Source: Ferrovibrio terrae_A
GTDB taxonomy: Bacteria; Pseudomonadota; Alphaproteobacteria; Ferrovibrionales; Ferrovibrionaceae
DNA length: 64,000 nt
Reading direction: 5' to 3'
NCBI RefSeq assembly: GCF_943372915.1
Contig: NZ_CALSAN010000011.1
Location: forward strand, 1-64,000
Below, piece by piece: positions 39,543-48,774 of the stretch; position 1 is the first letter of the stretch, and each line of letters begins with the position of its first letter. The position numbers and the translations under genes were made by a program. The notes below the pieces were generated by a model. That model saw only the letters and a list, made by a program, of their open reading frames with translations. It made no database searches and was not told the origin of the DNA.

Positions 39543-40643
39543 TTAGGTATTGAACCGGAAATGCATCACATCGCCATCCTGCACGATGTAGTCCTTGCCT
39601 TCCAGACGCAATTTTCCGGCGTCGCGCGCGCCGGCCTCACCCTTGCCGGCGACATAGTCGGCATAGGCGATGGTTTCGGCGCGAATGAAGCCCTTCTCGA
39701 AATCGGTATGGATGACGCCGGCCGATTCAGGGGCCTTGGCGCCCTTGCGCACGGTCCAGGCGCGGGCTTCCTTGGGTCCAACGGTGAAGAAGGTGAGCAG
39801 GCCCAGCAGCCCGTAGCCGGCGCGGATGACCCGGGTCAGGCCGGTTTCCTTGAGGCCGAGATCGGCGAGGAAGGCGGCTTTCTCCTCGTCGCTGTCGAGC
39901 TGGGCCACTTCGGACTCAATGGCGGCGGAAATTACCACCATGGCGGCGCCCTCGGCGGCGGCTTTGGCCTTCACCCGTTCGGAGAAGGCATTGCCTTCGG
40001 CGGCAGAAGCCTCTTCGACATTGCAGACATATAGCACCGGCTTGGCGGTGATCAGCATCAGCTCGGTATAGAGCTTTTTCTCGTCCTCGGTCGGCACCAC
40101 GGTACGGGCCGGCTTGCCTTCGCGCAGCGCCACCAGCACCTTTTCCATTACGGCCAACCGGGCTTTTTCTTCCTCATTGCCCTGTTTGGCGCGCTTTGCC
40201 GTCTGTTCGGCGCGGCGCTCCAGGCTTTCGAGGTCAGACAGCATCAGCTCGGTTTCGACCGTCTCGGCATCGGCAATCGGATCGACCTTGCCTTCCACAT
40301 GGGTGATATCGCCATCCTCAAAGCAGCGCAGCACATGGCAGATCGCATCCACCTCGCGGATATGGGCGAGGAACTGGTTGCCCAGGCCTTCACCCTTCGA
40401 GGCGCCGCGCACCAGGCCGGCGATATCGACGAAGGTGAGCTGGGTCGGAATGATCTTCTGTGAGCCGGCGATCTTGGCCAGCACGTCGAGCCGTTCATCC
40501 GGCACGCCGACCAGGCCTGTATTCGGCTCGATGGTGCAGAAGGGATAGTTGGCTGCCTGCGCGGCGGCGGTCTGCGTCAGCGCATTGAACAGCGTCGACT
40601 TGCCGACATTGGGCAGGCCGACAATGCCGCATTTGAAACCCAT
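39543..40643 (-). CDS. ychF: Redox-regulated ATPase YchF
   Basis: 366 residues. An Obg-type P-loop protein that prefers ATP, binds ribosomes and affects stress responses. The G1 loop is GLPNVGKSTLFNAL; the A/C-terminal parts include FVDIAGLVRGASKGEGLGNQ and the TGS-like end (VGPKEARAWTVRKG, FEKGFIRAETIAYADYV). It is one base after pth on the same strand, a widely conserved pairing. Confidence 0.97.
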   Translation of the reverse strand: MGFKCGIVGLPNVGKSTLFNALTQTAAAQAANYPFCTIEPNTGLVGVPDERLDVLAKIAGSQKIIPTQLTFVDIAGLVRGASKGEGLGNQFLAHIREVDAICHVLRCFEDGDITHVEGKVDPIADAETVETELMLSDLESLERRAEQTAKRAKQGNEEEKARLAVMEKVLVALREGKPARTVVPTEDEKKLYTELMLITAKPVLYVCNVEEASAAEGNAFSERVKAKAAAEGAAMVVISAAIESEVAQLDSDEEKAAFLADLGLKETGLTRVIRAGYGLLGLLTFFTVGPKEARAWTVRKGAKAPESAGVIHTDFEKGFIRAETIAYADYVAGKGEAGARDAGKLRLEGKDYIVQDGDVMHFRFNT

Positions 40644-40644
40644 G

Positions 40645-41238
40645 TTACGCGTCCTTCGGTTTGGTCGGTTTCGGCGGCTGGAGCACCAGCGCCACTTTGG
40701 TCATGAAGCCGGCGTCGTCATCGCGGGCCAGAAAGCCTGCCTCGGCCGCCATGGCCGCCAGCAGGGGATCGAGCCAGTCATGTTCGTCGCTGGCGAAATT
40801 CTGCAGCACATAGCCAAGCACACGGTCCTTGCCGGGATGCCCGATGCCGATGCGCAGGCGCCGATAGTTCGGCCCGATGGCGGCATCGACCGAACGCAGC
40901 CCGTTATGGCCGGCATTGCCGCCACCGGTCTTGATGCGGATCTTGCCGGCGGCCAGATCCAGTTCGTCATGCACCACCACCACCTGGGCCGGCGGCAGCT
41001 TGTAGAAATGCGCCGCTTCGCCAACCGACTTGCCTGACAGGTTCATATAGGTCAGCGGCTTGAGCAGCAGGGTCTTGATGCCATCCAGGACACCCTCGGC
41101 GATTTCGCCGTGGAAGCGCTTCTTGAACGGCTGGAAATTGTGGCGGTCGGCGATGGCATCGATGGCCATGAAGCCGACATTATGCCGCTGCCGCTTATGC
41201 TCGCTGCCCGGGTTGCCCAGTCCGACGAGAAGCAGCAT
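40645..41238 (-). CDS. pth: Peptidyl-tRNA hydrolase
   Basis: 197 residues. It recycles peptidyl-tRNA released from stalled ribosomes. Conserved residues are visible: N in GLGNPG, H in QRHNVGFMAID, and D in VVVHDELDLAAGKIRIKTGG. Sits between rplY and ychF, as in many proteobacteria. Confidence 0.97.
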   Translation of the reverse strand: MLLLVGLGNPGSEHKRQRHNVGFMAIDAIADRHNFQPFKKRFHGEIAEGVLDGIKTLLLKPLTYMNLSGKSVGEAAHFYKLPPAQVVVVHDELDLAAGKIRIKTGGGNAGHNGLRSVDAAIGPNYRRLRIGIGHPGKDRVLGYVLQNFASDEHDWLDPLLAAMAAEAGFLARDDDAGFMTKVALVLQPPKPTKPKDA

Positions 41239-41282
41239 GGCGTTTCAGCGTCCGGCAGTGAGAAGAGGAGGGGCGGCAGTGA

Positions 41283-41311
41283 CAGGCGGCGCACCAGCGA
41301 TGCGCCGCCTG
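41283..41311 (-). terminator. Hairpin after rplY
   Basis: CAGGCGGCGCA (41283-41293) and TGCGCCGCCTG (41301-41311) form a perfect 11-bp stem around seven bases, ten bases past the rplY stop. No U-run follows on the minus strand, so it may slow rather than end transcription before pth. Confidence 0.4.
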
Positions 41312-41320
41312 CAGCAGGGT

Positions 41321-42022
41321 TTACTTCTTGGCAGCCGGCTTGGCCGCAGCGGCCGGAGCCGCCTTGGCACCCGCCGCCGGAGCGGCAGCCTTGGCGCCAG
41401 CCGCAGCGGCCGGAGCGGCGGCAGCAGCTTCGGCCTTCGGTGCGGCTTCTTCTTCCTTGGTCGGGGCTGCGATGGTCGCAACGGTGAAGTCACGATCCTG
41501 GATCACGGCCTTGATGCCTTCCGGCAGCGTGAAGGCAGAGATATGGATCGAATGACCGATATCCATGCCAGCCAGGCTGATCGTCAGGCTCTCGGGGATG
41601 TTGTCGGGCTGGACGAAGAATTCGACTTCGTGGCGCACGATATTCAGCACGCCGCCCTTCTTGATGCCGGGCGACTGGTCCTGGTCCTTGAAGTGCATCG
41701 GAATGAAGATGCGGACCTTCGAGTCCTTGCCGATACGCTGGAAGTCGACGTGGATCGGCCGGTCGGTGACCGGGTCGAGCTGCACGTCGCGCGCCAGAAC
41801 GCGCTCGGTCTTGCTGCCGACAGCAACAGTAAACAGACGCGAGAAGAAGTTACCCTTGTGCATCTCCTTCAGCAGTTCGCGACTCTCAACCGAAATCAGT
41901 TCCGGGGTCTGCTTTTCGCCATAGATGACCCCCGGCACACGACCCTTCAGTCGCGTTGCACGGGCGGTCCCCTTGCCGGCCCTCGACCTCGCCTCAGCGG
42001 CGATGGTGGTTACTTCACGCAT
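41321..42022 (-). CDS. rplY: 50S ribosomal protein L25 / general stress protein Ctc
   Basis: 233 residues. It binds 5S rRNA in the central protuberance. The start MREVTTIAAEARSRAGKG is typical. The protein has the long CTC form: N-terminal L25 domain (GRVPGVIYGEKQTPELISVE) and C-terminal TL5 domain (VEFFVQPDNIPESLTISLAG, IHISAFTLPEGIKAV). The last ~45 residues are an Ala/Pro/Lys low-complexity tail. AAGGAG lies ahead of the start, which overrides a longer in-frame extension. In the order rplY-pth-ychF with prs upstream. Confidence 0.96.
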   Translation of the reverse strand: MREVTTIAAEARSRAGKGTARATRLKGRVPGVIYGEKQTPELISVESRELLKEMHKGNFFSRLFTVAVGSKTERVLARDVQLDPVTDRPIHVDFQRIGKDSKVRIFIPMHFKDQDQSPGIKKGGVLNIVRHEVEFFVQPDNIPESLTISLAGMDIGHSIHISAFTLPEGIKAVIQDRDFTVATIAAPTKEEEAAPKAEAAAAAPAAAAGAKAAAPAAGAKAAPAAAAKPAAKK

Positions 42023-42115
42023 GATGCGCTCCTTGCTTGGATACGGCCCCAACACCATGTCGGGTCCGTTTCCGACGCCGGCCTCCAGGGGTGCCGCGCG
42101 CCGAAACTTTGAAAC

Positions 42116-43048
42116 TTAATCGAACAGGCTGGAGACCGAAGCCTCCTCGCTGATGCGGCGCATGGCTTCGCCAACCAGCGGGGCAATCGACACCTGGCGG
42201 ATATTGCGCGCCAGGCGGACCGCTTCGGTTGCCAGAATCGAGTCGGTGATCACCAGGCCTTCCAGCTGGCTGGCGGTTACGCGGGCGACCGCGCCGCCCG
42301 ACAGCACGCCATGGGTCACATAGGCATAAACGGATTTGGCGCCATGCTTCTTCAGCGCCTCGGCGGCGTTGCACAGCGTGCCGGCGGAATCGACGATGTC
42401 GTCGACGAGGATGCAGCGGCGGCCTTCAACGTCACCGATGATATTCATCACCTCCGACACGCCAGCCTTTTCGCGTCGCTTGTCGACGATGGCGAGATCG
42501 GCATCCAGACGCTTGGCAATGTTGCGCGCGCGCACCACGCCGCCGACGTCGGGCGAGACCACCATGAGGTCATCACCCTGCAGCTGCTGCTTGATGTCGG
42601 CGGTCAGCACCGGGCCGCCCATCAGGTTGTCGGTCGGGATATCGAAGAAGCCCTGGATCTGGCCGGCATGCAGGTCCAGCGTCAGCACGCGGTTGGCACC
42701 GGCGGCCGTGATCAGGTTGGCGACCAGCTTGGCCGAGATCGGCGTGCGCGGACCCGGTTTGCGATCCTGGCGGGCATAGCCGAAATAGGGCAGCACGGCG
42801 GTGATGCGGCGGGCCGACGAGCGCTTGAGCGCATCGATGCAGACCAGCAGTTCCATCAGGTGATCGTTTGCCGGGTAGGAAGTCGACTGGATCACGAACA
42901 CATCTTCGCCACGGACGTTCTCATGGATTTCCACGAAAACTTCCATATCGGAGAAGCGACGCACGCTGGCTTTGGCGAGCGGCACCGACAGATAAGCCGC
43001 AATGGCTTCCGCCAGCGGACGATTGGAATTACCCGCCAAAACCTTCAT
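42116..43048 (-). CDS. prs: Ribose-phosphate pyrophosphokinase
   Basis: 310 residues. It makes PRPP from ribose-5-phosphate and ATP, for nucleotides, His and Trp. The start MKVLAGNSNRPLAEAIAAYL is family-typical; an in-frame extension upstream to 43318 runs through a lipoprotein gene and is not used. PRPP-binding and active-site blocks visible: FGYARQDRKPGPRTPISAK, VLTLDLHAGQIQGFFDIPTD and CILVDDIVDSAGTLCNAAEA. Upstream of rplY as in other alphaproteobacteria. Confidence 0.97.
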   Translation of the reverse strand: MKVLAGNSNRPLAEAIAAYLSVPLAKASVRRFSDMEVFVEIHENVRGEDVFVIQSTSYPANDHLMELLVCIDALKRSSARRITAVLPYFGYARQDRKPGPRTPISAKLVANLITAAGANRVLTLDLHAGQIQGFFDIPTDNLMGGPVLTADIKQQLQGDDLMVVSPDVGGVVRARNIAKRLDADLAIVDKRREKAGVSEVMNIIGDVEGRRCILVDDIVDSAGTLCNAAEALKKHGAKSVYAYVTHGVLSGGAVARVTASQLEGLVITDSILATEAVRLARNIRQVSIAPLVGEAMRRISEEASVSSLFD

Positions 43049-43145
43049 GGACTGAGCTCTGTGGATGCGCCGGACAGGGGGAGAAAAACCGCGCGGACTA
43101 TAGCCGCCGGGGTGCCCCCTGTAAACCGCGAAAAATCTAATAAAT

Positions 43146-44030
43146 TCAGGATTTTGCGGGTCGAACCGCGGGTCTGGCACGCGACCGGCTCTCAAGGATC
43201 TCGCTGAGTCCCTGCCAGCCGCCCTGGGCGATGATATGGGCGGTGGTGCCCCAGGCCCGGGCGAGTTGGCCACGGGGGATGCGATTGGCCTGCTTGACGT
43301 CGCCCAGACGGCTGCCATCGGCGGCCAGCAGCACCCATTCGATGGTCACCCGTTCGGAATCGGGGCTGTCCTGCCAGACCTTGACCACACAGCCGATCAC
43401 GAAATCGGCGCCGGCCGTGTCGGGCAGCGGGTTTTTGCCCCCCAGGATGAGGATTTCGCGCATCGCCTGGCGCAGGGACCGGTTGCCATCCCCGGGCGCA
43501 CCTTCGCATTCCCTGACCGCCAGCTTGGCCGGCGTGGTGTCGATCTGGACGGTTTCGATGGCGGATTCATTCAGCCGGGCGGCGATCGCCTCGGCCATGG
43601 CAATAGCGGCCTGCTTCAGGGCGGCGGCATCTCCGGCCGCCAGCAAGGCGGGCGCTACCGCTACCGTGCTGCTGTCACCGGCCTGCACCGTGCCGTCGGG
43701 CAGGCGCTGGTCCCAGCGCCAGGCGGTGCTGCTGCCGCGTGGTTCCAGGCGGACGCTGAGCAGCGTGGTCAGTCGGTTGCGGCCACTGGCACTTGCCGGC
43801 ACGTCCTTGGCGTTCAGGGCCTTGGCCAGCGCCTCGGCCAGCGCCGCATCGGCGCCATCGGGCAGACCGCCCACCGGCGGGATGAAAAGGCTGGCTTCGC
43901 CGATCGGACGGATCAGGGTGTCGCTGGCCTTGATGCGGCTGTCGGCCTGGAAGGGCTGCGGCAACGGCTGACAGGCCGCGATGATGGCGGCAGCCAGGAT
44001 CAGGAGAGGGAAACGCTTAACCGAAAACAC
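43146..44030 (-). CDS. Putative lipoprotein, function unknown
   Basis: 294 residues. A lipoprotein signal peptide ends with lipobox IIAAC (residues about 16-20). The mature part contains ADFVIGCVVKVWQDSPDSER near the end and an N-terminal SLFIPPVGGLPDGAD. Structurally it reads as a soluble periplasmic domain. The GTG start is overlapped out of frame by a 22-codon hydrophobic ORF that ends at 44017, suggesting translational coupling. It sits between pgeF and prs, an association I recall in related genomes, but no function is known. Confidence 0.78.
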   Translation of the reverse strand: MFSVKRFPLLILAAAIIAACQPLPQPFQADSRIKASDTLIRPIGEASLFIPPVGGLPDGADAALAEALAKALNAKDVPASASGRNRLTTLLSVRLEPRGSSTAWRWDQRLPDGTVQAGDSSTVAVAPALLAAGDAAALKQAAIAMAEAIAARLNESAIETVQIDTTPAKLAVRECEGAPGDGNRSLRQAMREILILGGKNPLPDTAGADFVIGCVVKVWQDSPDSERVTIEWVLLAADGSRLGDVKQANRIPRGQLARAWGTTAHIIAQGGWQGLSEILESRSRARPAVRPAKS

Positions 44031-44085
44031 AGCTCACCATCAGACAGAGAATCGCAAAGACGAGTAACAGGAACAGGTGCGGCAT
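44017..44085 (-). CDS. 22-residue hydrophobic ORF (possible leader/coupling peptide)
   Basis: Begins MPHLFLLLVFAILCLMVSC and ends three residues later. It starts three bases after the pgeF stop, and its end overlaps the start region of the lipoprotein gene (44030) by 14 bases in another frame. It could translate as a tiny membrane peptide or simply carry ribosomes from pgeF to the lipoprotein GTG. No good Shine-Dalgarno is visible. Chance cannot be excluded. Confidence 0.3.
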   Translation of the reverse strand: MPHLFLLLVFAILCLMVSCVFG

Positions 44086-44088
44086 GGC

Positions 44089-44883
44089 CTACAGCGGCAG
44101 GGCGATGGCCGAAACCTGCCGGCCGTAATCGGTTTCCTTCGCCAGGGTCATGCGACGATAGCTGAAGAAACGGTCCGGATCGCTGCAGGTATCCAGTGCA
44201 AGATTCTCGGCTGCAATACCGCTGCGCTGCAGCCGCTGCAACAGATAGCCCGGCAGATCGAACTGCCAATGGCCATCGCGCCGGCCGATGGCGAAAAAGG
44301 CTGCATTGCCAGCATCGGCAGCGAGGAATTCATCCCGGAACGGGGCGCTGACCTCATAGGAAACCTGGCCGATGCAGGGCCCGATGGCGGCCCGGATCTG
44401 TGCCGGTCGGGCCCCGAGGGCTTCCATGGCCGTGATGGTGGCGTCGGTCACCCCCGCCAGCGCACCGCGCCAGCCGGCATGGCAGGCACCGATCACGCCG
44501 GCTGCCGCATCGGCAAACAGCACCGGCGCGCAGTCGGCCGACAGAATGCCCAGCGCAATGCCGCGCCGGCGCGTCACCAGGCCATCGGCCTTCGGGCGCT
44601 GCGTGATGTCGTAGTCCTCTGCCACGGTGACGACCTCGCGGCCATGCACCTGATAGAGCGATACCAGGCCATGGGGTGCACCCAGCACCGCTGCCACCCG
44701 GCGGCGATTCTCCTGTACGGCGGCCGGGTCGTCGGACGATCCGGGTCCGCAGTTCAGCTGCGCATAGAGGCCGTTCGACACGCCGCCGCGCCGGGTGAAA
44801 AAGCCATGCGGCAGGCCGGCAAGGCCGGCCGCGGTGACGGGCGCGATCGGTCCAGTTTCAGGACGTGCGACATGAACGGTCAT
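44089..44883 (-). CDS. pgeF: Peptidoglycan editing factor PgeF (polyphenol-oxidase family)
   Basis: 264 residues. PgeF hydrolyses L-Ser-modified muropeptide precursors so that only Ala enters peptidoglycan; formerly called laccase/YfiH. The zinc/active residues are in SLYQVHGREV (His), LSADCAPVLF (Cys) and GACHAGWRGALAG (His). The ATG at 44883 overlaps the midA stop by four bases, so coupled translation is likely. Confidence 0.95.
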   Translation of the reverse strand: MTVHVARPETGPIAPVTAAGLAGLPHGFFTRRGGVSNGLYAQLNCGPGSSDDPAAVQENRRRVAAVLGAPHGLVSLYQVHGREVVTVAEDYDITQRPKADGLVTRRRGIALGILSADCAPVLFADAAAGVIGACHAGWRGALAGVTDATITAMEALGARPAQIRAAIGPCIGQVSYEVSAPFRDEFLAADAGNAAFFAIGRRDGHWQFDLPGYLLQRLQRSGIAAENLALDTCSDPDRFFSYRRMTLAKETDYGRQVSAIALPL

Positions 44884-45998
44884 GCAAAGCCTGCGGGTTT
44901 CGGCGACTCCGGCGGGGTCAGGGCCAGAGCCTTGAACAGGGTGCCCATCGCCTCCGGGGCGGTCAACCGCCGCAAGGCCTGGTCGAGATCGCCGGCCTGG
45001 GTGGCGTTGCTCTGCTTCAGCTTCGCTGCCCGCGCGGCGATGCCCAGCCGCTCGAGAAACACGCCCTGGCCGACCGGGCCATGCACAGCGGCGCCGGCGC
45101 GTTTTGCCGCCAGTGCAAACGAGCCGAAATCGACATGGGCAGTCAGGTCGGCAAGTCCGGGATTCTGCAGCGGATCGGCATAGGTGTGGCGCCATACAGC
45201 CTGGAGTGTTTCGCCCACGCCGGCACTGGCATAGCCATAATCGATGAACAGCGCCGCCCCGCCCTGCTGTTTGAGGCGTGCGGCGATCTCGACGGCAACC
45301 GCGCGCACCGGCGGACTGGATTCCACGATGGAGCCCGGCGGTGAATCGCGCAGGATCTGCGGCAGCAGGTCGTCGAAGGGCAGGGCGCGTGGATCGAGCA
45401 GGAAGCGCAACTCGTTGGTCGCTTCGTCCAGGCCGACGCAGCGTTCATGCCAGGCCCCGTCATCGCCGCGCTGGAACTGGCGTACCGGCAGGGCATCGAG
45501 GAATTCATTGGCAAGCAGCAGCAGCGGCGCATCCTTCGGGATCGCAGCAATCTGCTCATGCCAGATGGCGCCCTCGTGAGCCAGTGCCGCTTCCTGCAGT
45601 CCACGCAATCGCGTAGAAGCCTCGATCATCACCGGCGTGAGTGCGGCGCGGAACTGCGGCAGGGCGCGGGTGGCGCGCAGCGCATCGCGCATCAGCGTAC
45701 CGCGACCAGGCCCCAGTTCAACCAGATAGCATTTGTCTGGGCCGCCCAGGCTTTGCCAGCAGTCGGCCGCCCACAGACCAAGCAGCTCGCCGAACATCTG
45801 ACTGATTTCCGGTGCGGTGATGAAATCGCCGTGCAGGCCGATGGCTTCCTGGCTGCGGTAGTAGCCGTGCTCTGGATGCAGCAGGCAATCGGCCATATAG
45901 GCGGCGACCGTGATCGGGCCCTCCGCCGCGATCCGTCGGCGCAGGATATCGAGCAGCGGCGCGGCGCTTACGCCGCTTTTTGCCGGCGCGACCACCAC
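44880..45998 (-). CDS. Class I SAM-dependent methyltransferase, MidA/NDUFAF7 family
   Basis: 372 residues. The human homologue NDUFAF7 methylates an Arg in complex I subunit NDUFS2; the bacterial partner is probably NuoD. Motifs are CYLVELGPGRGTLMRD (SAM loop), PPGSIVESSPPVRAV and ALFIDYGYASAGVGETLQAV. The GTG at 45998 is inside the end of lgt (31-base overlap) and has GGGAG four to five bases upstream. A longer start (46040) is possible but would add a weakly conserved segment. It overlaps pgeF by four bases at its end. Confidence 0.9.
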   Translation of the reverse strand: MVVAPAKSGVSAAPLLDILRRRIAAEGPITVAAYMADCLLHPEHGYYRSQEAIGLHGDFITAPEISQMFGELLGLWAADCWQSLGGPDKCYLVELGPGRGTLMRDALRATRALPQFRAALTPVMIEASTRLRGLQEAALAHEGAIWHEQIAAIPKDAPLLLLANEFLDALPVRQFQRGDDGAWHERCVGLDEATNELRFLLDPRALPFDDLLPQILRDSPPGSIVESSPPVRAVAVEIAARLKQQGGAALFIDYGYASAGVGETLQAVWRHTYADPLQNPGLADLTAHVDFGSFALAAKRAGAAVHGPVGQGVFLERLGIAARAAKLKQSNATQAGDLDQALRRLTAPEAMGTLFKALALTPPESPKPAGFA

Positions 45999-46783
45999 AC
46001 CACTCCCAGGCCGAACACCACCATCGGCAGTGACAGCCACTGCCCCATCGTGGTGCCACCGATCAGATAGCCGATCTGCCGATCGGGCTCGCGGAACAGC
46101 TCGCCGATGATACGCGCCATGCCGTAGCCGATCAGGAATACACCCGACAGCGTACCAGGCTGGTGGATCGCGCGGGTATTCCAGCGCAGCAGGTTGAGCA
46201 GCAGGAACAGCACGATGCCTTCCATGAAGGCCTGGTACAGCTGGCTGGGATGGCGCGGCACGCCATCGCTATGCGGAAACACCATGGCAAACGCAAAGTC
46301 CGGCGCGGCGCGGCCCCACAATTCGGCATTGATGAAATTGGCGATGCGGCCGAAGAACAGCCCGATCGGGGTGACGCAGGCGATCACATCGGTGAAGGCG
46401 AGAAAGCGGATGCCGCTGAGCCGGCAATAGGCCAGCATGGCGAAGATGACACCCAGCATGCCGCCGTGGAAAGACATGCCGCCCTGCCACACGGCAAGCG
46501 CCTCCAGCGGATGCTGCAGGTAGTAGCCGATATTGTAGAACAGCACATAGCCCAGCCGCCCACCCAGCACGACGCCGAGCGTGGCCCACAGCAGGAAGCC
46601 GTCGACCTGCATCGGCGTCACCGTGCTGCCAGGGCGACCGGCAATGCGCATGGCCATACGCCAGCCCAGCACGAGGCCGACGATATAGGCCATCGCATAC
46701 CAGCGGATGGCGAACGGCCCGATCTCGATGATGACCGGGTCGATCACCGGGAATGCGAGCACCGGAAGGGTGGTGAACAGCAT
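45968..46783 (-). CDS. lgt: Prolipoprotein diacylglyceryl transferase
   Basis: 271 residues, about seven membrane helices. It transfers diacylglycerol from phosphatidylglycerol to the lipobox Cys, the first step of lipoprotein maturation. Diagnostic segments are WYAMAYIVGLVLGWRMAM, GGMSFHGGMLGVI with the essential His, and FFGRIANFINAELWGRA with the essential Arg; the signature loop PRHPSQLYQAFMEG is also present. The start overlaps the lysS stop (TGATG). It is needed for the lipoproteins seen elsewhere in the window. Confidence 0.96.
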   Translation of the reverse strand: MLFTTLPVLAFPVIDPVIIEIGPFAIRWYAMAYIVGLVLGWRMAMRIAGRPGSTVTPMQVDGFLLWATLGVVLGGRLGYVLFYNIGYYLQHPLEALAVWQGGMSFHGGMLGVIFAMLAYCRLSGIRFLAFTDVIACVTPIGLFFGRIANFINAELWGRAAPDFAFAMVFPHSDGVPRHPSQLYQAFMEGIVLFLLLNLLRWNTRAIHQPGTLSGVFLIGYGMARIIGELFREPDRQIGYLIGGTTMGQWLSLPMVVFGLGVVWWSRRQKAA

Positions 46784-48318
46784 CACTCGTCCGCAGCGTC
46801 GCCGGCGCCGCCCGGTTCATCGGAACGGGGGCGCAGGGTGGGGAAGGCGATCACTTCGCGGATGGTCGGCGAGTTGGTCAGCAGCATCACGATACGGTCG
46901 ATGCCGATGCCGAGGCCACCCATGGGCATCATGCCGGCCGACTGGGCCTTGAGGAAATCCTCGTCAATGCGATGGGCCTCGTCGTCACCGCCATCGCGCT
47001 GGCTCTGCTGGTCCTCGAAGCGGGCGCGCTGCTCCTGCGGATCGGCCAGCTCGGAAAACGCGTTGGCGATTTCCCAGGTGTTGCAGAAAGTCTCAAAGCG
47101 TTCAGCGATGGCGGGATTGGCATGATTGGCCTTGGCCAGCGGCGAGATCGCCTTGGGCAGTGCCACCACATGGGTCGGCTGGATCAGATTCGGTTCGACG
47201 AAATGCTCGAAACAGGCTTCCACTACCTTGCCCCAACTGGCGCCCGGCGCGACGGCGACGCCGGCCTGCTTGGCGGCTTGGCGCGCAGCAGCGTCGTCCA
47301 GGCCCTCCAGCTTCACCTTGCCATGCTCCTCGATCAGGCCAAGCATGGTGGCGCGGCGGAACGGCGGGGTGAAATCGATTTCCTGCTCGCCGAACTTCAC
47401 CTTGGTGCTGCCGGTGGCGGTGATCGCCGCCTGTGCGATGGTGCGCTCGGCGATATCCATCATGTCCTCGTAATCGGCATAGGCCTGATAGAGTTCCATG
47501 GTGGTGAATTCGGGATTATGGCGCGGCGAGATGCCTTCATTGCGGAAGCAGCGGTTGATCTCGAATACTTTTTCGCTGAGGCCGCCGATCACCAGGCGCT
47601 TGAGATGCAGCTCGGGTGCGATGCGCATGTACAGCGGGATATCCAGCGCGTTGTGATGGGTCTGGAACGGCCGGGCGATAGCGCCGCCGGGGATGCTGTG
47701 CAGCATCGGCGTCTCGACTTCCAGGAAGCCTTCACCGTTGAGGAACTGGCGCACGGCCTGGATGACACGGAAACGGGCCCGCAGCGTGGTGCGGCTTTCC
47801 TCGTTGCCGATCAGGTCATATTCGCGATGGCGATAGCGCTGTTCGACATTCTTCAGGCCGTGCCATTTTTCCGGCGGCGGCTCCAGCGCCTTGGCCAGCA
47901 CGACGATCTCTGCCGTATCCACCGTGATCTCACCGCGCTTGGTGCGGCGGACCGGACCGCGCACGCCGATGATGTCGCCCAGATCAAGCGCCTTCATGAC
48001 AGGGGCGAAGCGGCCCTGCACGTCTTCCTTGCCGGTGTAGACCTGCAGCTTCACGGTGTCGTCGACCAGGTCGATGAACATGCCGCTGTTGCGGATCGCC
48101 ATCACGCGGCCGGCCACGGCCACGGTTTCCGCGGCGCGCTCATCGGGCTGCAGATGGGCAAAGGCCTCATGCACCGCGGCATTCTTGTGCGATTTGGGGA
48201 ATTTTGGCGCCAGATAGGGATCCAGGCCGAGCTGGCGCAGCTGCTGCAGCTTGGCTTCGCGGTTGGCGCGCTCTCCGGAGGTATCGGGCGCGGTCTGGGC
48301 AGGGGTCTGATCGGTCAC
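46783..48318 (-). CDS. lysS: Lysyl-tRNA synthetase, class II
   Basis: 511 residues. The N-terminal OB-fold anticodon domain (VAGRVMAIRNSGMFIDLVD) precedes the class II core: motif 2 FRNEGISPRHNPEFTTMELY and motif 3 GLGIGIDRIVML. The GTG at 48318 begins VTDQTPAQTAPDTSGERANR; more upstream in-frame starts exist but are not family-like. The catalytic domain lacks insertions. It is the first gene of the long run lysS-lgt-midA-pgeF. Confidence 0.93.
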   Translation of the reverse strand: MTDQTPAQTAPDTSGERANREAKLQQLRQLGLDPYLAPKFPKSHKNAAVHEAFAHLQPDERAAETVAVAGRVMAIRNSGMFIDLVDDTVKLQVYTGKEDVQGRFAPVMKALDLGDIIGVRGPVRRTKRGEITVDTAEIVVLAKALEPPPEKWHGLKNVEQRYRHREYDLIGNEESRTTLRARFRVIQAVRQFLNGEGFLEVETPMLHSIPGGAIARPFQTHHNALDIPLYMRIAPELHLKRLVIGGLSEKVFEINRCFRNEGISPRHNPEFTTMELYQAYADYEDMMDIAERTIAQAAITATGSTKVKFGEQEIDFTPPFRRATMLGLIEEHGKVKLEGLDDAAARQAAKQAGVAVAPGASWGKVVEACFEHFVEPNLIQPTHVVALPKAISPLAKANHANPAIAERFETFCNTWEIANAFSELADPQEQRARFEDQQSQRDGGDDEAHRIDEDFLKAQSAGMMPMGGLGIGIDRIVMLLTNSPTIREVIAFPTLRPRSDEPGGAGDAADE

Positions 48319-48534
48319 GGCACTTCGCTTGGCAGGACGGAAATATCGGGGCCGGACCCTAGCACCCGCCCCCCGGCTTTCCAACCGCTCGGGGCTGGTC
48401 TGCACTAACCTGTGGACAGGCCGGAGTCGCGGCGCAATAGCTGTGGAAAAGGCGGTTTTGGCCTGTCTGCAGTGCTTGCGGGTGGCGGATAGCACGGCCA
48501 TATCGGATAAGGGTTTCCAGCTTGGAGTCGCGCC

Positions 48535-48774
48535 ATGCAGACTGATAACCGCCTGCTCGACGATCTCAGCCGTATTGCAACCGGTGCCCTCGGTGCCCTG
48601 CAGGGTGTCAAAGGCGAGGTGGAGCAGGCGTTCCGCCAACGCCTGGAACGGGCCCTGGCCGAAATGGAACTGGTCAGCCGCGAGGAATTCGAGGCCGTGA
48701 AGGCCATGGCCGAGGCCGCGCGCGAGGAGAATATCCGCCTCGCCGAGCGCCTGGCCGCCCTCGAATCCAAGTAG
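48535..48774 (+). CDS. ubiK: UbiK-like accessory factor (BMFP coiled-coil protein)
   Basis: 79 residues. UbiK/YqiC assists aerobic ubiquinone synthesis with UbiJ and binds membranes. The protein is almost entirely helical: an N-terminal amphipathic helix (MQTDNRLLDDLSRIATGALG), a middle part with GVKGEVEQAFRQRLERALAE and a coiled coil ending VSREEFEAVKAMAEAAREEN. This matches the BMFP family. Divergent from lysS and co-directional with ybjN, but 278 bases before it. Confidence 0.88.
   Translation: MQTDNRLLDDLSRIATGALGALQGVKGEVEQAFRQRLERALAEMELVSREEFEAVKAMAEAAREENIRLAERLAALESK

Noticed and set aside
42116..43318. Long N-terminal extension of prs
   Set aside because: The extra 90 codons run antisense-free but into the end of the lipoprotein gene region and are unlike PRPP synthetases, which begin at the MKVLAGNSN motif.
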